64,000 nucleotides of DNA from Azospirillum baldaniorum. GTDB taxonomy: Bacteria > Pseudomonadota > Alphaproteobacteria > Azospirillales > Azospirillaceae. The notes beneath the pieces were generated by a model, which saw only the letters and a list, made by a program, of their open reading frames with translations, searched no databases and was not told the origin of the DNA. The stretch is from assembly GCF_003119195.2 (NCBI RefSeq), contig NZ_CP022254.1, positions 231,501 to 295,500 of the forward strand, read 5' to 3'. A program made the translations under genes and the position numbers. Shown in pieces: positions 61,060 to 64,000 of this stretch. Each line of letters opens with the position of its first letter. Within the stretch, counting starts at the first letter, position 1.

Positions 61060-62457
61060 ATGGCTGACATGAACTACGATCTCATCGTCATCGGCGGCGG
61101 TCCGGGCGGCTATGTGGCGGCGATCCGTGCCGCCCAGCTCGGCCTCAGCACCGCGGTGGTGGAGCGTGAGAACCTCGGCGGCATCTGCCTCAACTGGGGC
61201 TGCATCCCGACCAAGGCGCTCCTGCGCTCCGCCGAAGTGCTGCGCAACGCCAAGCACGCCTCGGAGTACGGGCTGGTCATCCAGAACCCGTCCTTCGACC
61301 TGGACAAGGTCGTTCAGCGGTCCCGCAAGGTGGCGGGGCAGCTCAACGGCGGCGTCAAGCACCTGCTGAAGAAGAACAAGGTCGCCGTCATCGAGGGCGA
61401 GGCCAAGCTGCTCGGCAAGGGGCAGGTGGCCGTGACCAAGGGCGGTGCGGCGGTCGGCACCTTCGGGGCGAAGAACATCATCATCGCCACGGGCGCCCGC
61501 GCCCGCACCCTGCCGGGTCTGGAGGACGACGGCAACCTCGTCTGGACCTACCGCAAGGCGATGACTCCAAACACGACGCCGAAGTCGCTGCTGGTCATCG
61601 GCTCCGGCGCCATCGGCATCGAGTTCGCCAGCTTCTACAACGAGCTGGGCGCCAAGGTGACGGTGGTCGAGGTGATGGACCGCATCCTGCCGGTCGAGGA
61701 CGAGGAAATCTCGGCCTTCGCCCGCAAGCAGTTCGAAAAGCAGGGCATGCGCATCATCACCAACGGCAAGGCCGGCAACCTGCGCAAGGGGGCCGACAGC
61801 GTGACGGTGGCGGTGGAAGCCAACGGCAAGACCGAGGACATCACGGTCGACCGCGTGATCCTCGCCGTCGGCATCGCGCCGAACACGGAAAATCTGGGCC
61901 TGGAGAACACCAAGGTCCAGACCGACCGTGGTCACATCAAGACCAACGCCAACTGCCAGACCGACGAGCCGGGCGTCTACGCCATCGGTGACGTGACGGG
62001 GGCTCCCTGGCTTGCCCACAAGGCCAGCCACGAGGGCGTCATCGCCGTCGAGCACATCGCCGGCAAGCACCCGCACGCGCTGGACGTCCGCAACATCCCG
62101 GGCTGCACCTACTCGCACCCGCAGATCGCGTCGGTCGGTCTGACCGAGAAGAAGGCGAAGGAGGCGGGCTACGAGGTCCGCGTCGGCCGCTTCCCCTTCA
62201 TCGGCAACGGCAAGGCCATCGCGCTGGGCGAGGCGGACGGCATGGTGAAGACCGTGTTCGACGCCAAGACCGGCGAGCTGTTGGGTGCCCATATGGTCGG
62301 CGCCGAGGTGACGGAGCTGATCCAGGGCTACACGGTCGCCAAGACCATGGAGACCACCGAGCAGGAGCTGATGCAGACGGTGTTCCCGCATCCGACCCTG
62401 TCGGAGATGATGCACGAGTCGGTTCTTGATGCCTACGGCCGGGCCATCCACTTCTAA
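61060..62457 (+). CDS. lpd: Dihydrolipoamide dehydrogenase (PDH E3)
   Basis: A 465-residue FAD/NAD disulfide oxidoreductase that reoxidises dihydrolipoamide. It shows the FAD motif DLIVIGGGPGGYVAAIRAAQ, redox pair GGICLNWGCIPTKALL (C-x4-C), NAD motif LLVIGSGAIGIEFASFYNEL, the second FAD motif GVYAIGDVTGAPWLAHKASH and the C-terminal active-site HPHPTLSE-type stretch FPHPTLSEMMHES. Located 12 bases after pdhC, it ends the operon; a UUCG-loop hairpin follows. Confidence 0.97.
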   Translation: MADMNYDLIVIGGGPGGYVAAIRAAQLGLSTAVVERENLGGICLNWGCIPTKALLRSAEVLRNAKHASEYGLVIQNPSFDLDKVVQRSRKVAGQLNGGVKHLLKKNKVAVIEGEAKLLGKGQVAVTKGGAAVGTFGAKNIIIATGARARTLPGLEDDGNLVWTYRKAMTPNTTPKSLLVIGSGAIGIEFASFYNELGAKVTVVEVMDRILPVEDEEISAFARKQFEKQGMRIITNGKAGNLRKGADSVTVAVEANGKTEDITVDRVILAVGIAPNTENLGLENTKVQTDRGHIKTNANCQTDEPGVYAIGDVTGAPWLAHKASHEGVIAVEHIAGKHPHALDVRNIPGCTYSHPQIASVGLTEKKAKEAGYEVRVGRFPFIGNGKAIALGEADGMVKTVFDAKTGELLGAHMVGAEVTELIQGYTVAKTMETTEQELMQTVFPHPTLSEMMHESVLDAYGRAIHF

Positions 62458-62500
62458 GTGGCCCTTCTGATCGGCTGAGTTGGGTCTGATCGACGGTCGT

Positions 62501-62532
62501 TTGCTCCCTCGCCCTTCGGGGCGGGGGAGCAA
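62501..62532 (+). terminator. UUCG-tetraloop hairpin after the pdh operon
   Basis: A 14-base stem (62501-62514 with 62519-62532, one G-U pair) closes on C(TTCG)G, an exceptionally stable tetraloop. It lies 44 bases past the lpd stop. The nearest T-run (ATTTTGG near 62553) is about 20 bases away, so termination may be weak or Rho-assisted. It could instead protect the upstream mRNA from exonucleases. Confidence 0.6.
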
Positions 62533-62727
62533 CGTTCCCGACTCCGTCATCATTTTGGCGGTGTTGTTTCGTCGCGGCCGATAATCAGACTTGACCGGTC
62601 GGTCATTCCGGCCTATCCGGCGGGACCGTGTCCGCCGGCCTTGCGCCGTGTCCCTTGCGCCGTCGGCGGCGCGTTACCGTTCAGCATCGGCGCTGCCATC
62701 GGGCAGCCCGTGGGAGCACTTCAGACC

Positions 62728-63684
62728 ATGACCGTGGCCGATCACCCCGAGAAGCTTCGCCATCCCGAAAAGGCCCACAAGCCCGACAACCCGATCCAGC
62801 GCAAACCGGGCTGGATTCGCGTCAAGGCGCCGACCAGCCAGGAATACAACGAGACGCGCAACTTGATGCGCGGGCTCAAGCTCAACACCGTGTGCGAGGA
62901 GGCCGCCTGCCCGAACATCGGGGAGTGCTGGAAGCACAAGCACGCGACCTTCATGATCCTCGGGTCCGTCTGCACCCGCGGCTGCGCCTTCTGCAACGTC
63001 GGCACCGGGCGTCCCGACCAGCTCGACCCGCACGAGCCGGACAATGTGGGGGAGGCGGTGGCCCAGCTGAAACTGAGCCACGTCGTCGTCACTTCGGTGG
63101 ACCGCGACGACCTGGAGGACGGCGGGGCGGAGCATTTCGCCCGCACCATCCGTGCCATCCGTGCGGCGTCGCCGGACACCACCATCGAGATTCTCACCCC
63201 CGACTTCCAGAAGAAGAAGGGTGCGGTGGAGGTGGTGGTCGAGGCGAAGCCGGACGTCTTCAACCACAATCTGGAAACCGCGCCGCGCCTCTATCCGACG
63301 ATTCGTCCGGGCGCCCGTTACTTCACCTCGTTGCAGTTGCTGGCTCGGGTTAAGGAGCTGGACCCGTCCATGTTCACCAAGTCCGGAATCATGGTCGGGC
63401 TGGGAGAGACGAAGGAGGAGGTCGGGCAGGTGATGGACGACCTGCGCGCCGCCGATGTTGACTTCATGACGATCGGCCAGTACCTCCAGCCGACGCCCAA
63501 GCACGCGGCGGTGGACCGGTTCGTGACTCCGGAAGAATTCCAGAGCTACGCAACACTTGGCCGCGGCAAGGGTTTCCTGATGGTGGCCTCGACGCCGCTG
63601 ACCCGCTCCAGCTATCACGCGGGGGCGGACTTCGCGAAGCTGCGGGAGGCTCGCCTCCGCAAACTCGCGGCAATGGCGGGCTGA
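62728..63684 (+). CDS. lipA: Lipoyl synthase
   Basis: A 318-residue radical-SAM enzyme inserting sulfurs into octanoylated lipoyl domains, needed by PdhB and PdhC next door. It carries the auxiliary cluster motif [12 protein letters not shown] and the radical-SAM triad CTRGCAFC, plus [33 protein letters not shown] and the C-terminal [10 protein letters not shown] (cluster-ligand Ser). ATG 62728 is the start; an upstream in-frame ATG at 62641 is rejected. It is separated from lpd by 270 bases holding the UUCG hairpin. Confidence 0.97.
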   Translation: MTVADHPEKLRHPEKAHKPDNPIQRKPGWIRVKAPTSQEYNETRNLMRGLKLNTVCEEAACPNIGECWKHKHATFMILGSVCTRGCAFCNVGTGRPDQLDPHEPDNVGEAVAQLKLSHVVVTSVDRDDLEDGGAEHFARTIRAIRAASPDTTIEILTPDFQKKKGAVEVVVEAKPDVFNHNLETAPRLYPTIRPGARYFTSLQLLARVKELDPSMFTKSGIMVGLGETKEEVGQVMDDLRAADVDFMTIGQYLQPTPKHAAVDRFVTPEEFQSYATLGRGKGFLMVASTPLTRSSYHAGADFAKLREARLRKLAAMAG

Positions 63685-63728
63685 AAGGCGGCGGGCTGAG
63701 AGGCGGCCGAAAGAGAAACGGAGCGGGT

Positions 63729-64000
63729 ATGCCGACGCACGCGGAAAAGAAGGTTCTTCCCTACACGCCGGAGCAGATGTACCGGCTGGTCGCCGATGTG
63801 GAGAAGTACCCGGAATTCCTGCCCTGGTGCCTCGCCGCCCGCATCCGCCGCCGCGAAGGCGATGTGATGTTCGCGGACCTCGTCATCGGCTTCAAGATGG
63901 TCCGCGAACGCTTCACCTCGCGGGTGGAGCTGGATGAGGCGAACCGCCGCATCAACGTCCAGTACACCGAGGGGCCGTTCCAGTACCTGAACAACCACTG
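63729..64000 (+). CDS. COQ10/RatA-type START-domain protein (cut by window end)
   Basis: The first 90 codons are present; the window ends before the stop. The N-terminus reads THAEKKVLPYTPEQMYRLVA, DVEKYPEFLPWCLAARIRRR and MVRERFTSRVELDEANRRIN, matching the polyketide-cyclase/COQ10 START family (RatA in E. coli). Such proteins bind ubiquinone or lipids and support respiration; a toxin role has also been proposed for E. coli RatA. It follows lipA by 44 bases, the usual alphaproteobacterial order. Confidence 0.9.
   Translation, partial: MPTHAEKKVLPYTPEQMYRLVADVEKYPEFLPWCLAARIRRREGDVMFADLVIGFKMVRERFTSRVELDEANRRINVQYTEGPFQYLNNH

Noticed and set aside
59470..62553. Minus-strand open frame of about 1000 codons opposite pdhB-pdhC-lpd
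   Set aside because: It is the antisense of three certain pdh genes; the Gly/Arg/Ser repeats come from the Ala/Pro linker of E2.
63729..64000. RatA toxin of a toxin-antitoxin pair
   Set aside because: No RatB-like partner is visible and the position after lipA fits the COQ10/START respiratory role better; the gene is also cut by the window end.

Overview
This is a very G+C-rich, densely coding chromosomal window from an alphaproteobacterium. The best guess is Azospirillum or a close rhodospirillalean relative. That rests on gene order and family content (rpoZ-rsh ... pdxJ-acpS-lepB-rnc-era; ftsB-pdhA-pdhB-pdhC-lpd-lipA-coq10 type; a PdhB with its own lipoyl domain; a stand-alone NifX/NifB-type protein); no database search was possible. 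I see no rRNA, tRNA, CRISPR array, transposase or phage gene. No gene-free gap exceeds about 300 bases.

Layout. 0-7.6 kb: an hsp20-lon proteostasis pair, a DUF2076 protein, a MarR-type regulator with a possible operator, a NifX-like protein, a minimal histidine kinase, a phytase-like lipoprotein and an NYN-domain protein. 7.8-17.5 kb: core information and envelope genes (rpoZ, rsh, HIT, then the tightly overlapped pdxJ-acpS-lepB-rnc-era run) followed by the ycjX/ycjF-like pair. 17.5-23.2 kb: an accessory patch with a TPR protein carrying a possible glycosyltransferase-like tail, a FlaG-like/YjfB-like motility pair, an atypical ClpP, a GT2 glycosyltransferase, a phosphodiesterase and a small protein that looks like an amidohydrolase with its catalytic barrel missing. 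23.2-27.7 kb: an RND efflux pair behind a clear palindromic operator, closed by a large inverted repeat.

27.7-34.8 kb: three minus-strand genes encode transglutaminase, circularly permuted ATP-grasp fused to alpha-E, and transglutaminase-DUF2126. This is a predicted peptide ligation/cleavage system of unknown product. 35-41 kb: an orphan hypothetical protein, an LprI-like protein, an aldose epimerase, a large serine/threonine kinase with an unrecognised helical N-terminal half and zinc ribbon, and a periplasmic cyclophilin. 41.3-49 kb: outer-membrane biogenesis (ydbH-ynbE-ydbL, a GT41 OGT-like protein, a coiled-coil membrane protein and lptD). 49-56 kb: a Lrp/AsnC ligand-binding domain protein, a DEAD-box helicase, small hydrolases, a spermidine-synthase-like protein and parE. 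56-64 kb: thioesterase, ftsB-like, the complete pyruvate dehydrogenase operon, lipA (makes the lipoyl cofactor the complex needs) and a COQ10/RatA protein cut by the window end.

Most genes are ordinary and well supported. The least explained items are the ATP-grasp/transglutaminase cluster, the kinase N-terminus, the barrel-less amidohydrolase, the hypothetical gene at 35036-35962, and a folded non-coding element at 41369-41436. Because of the high G+C content many long antisense open frames exist; these were discarded.
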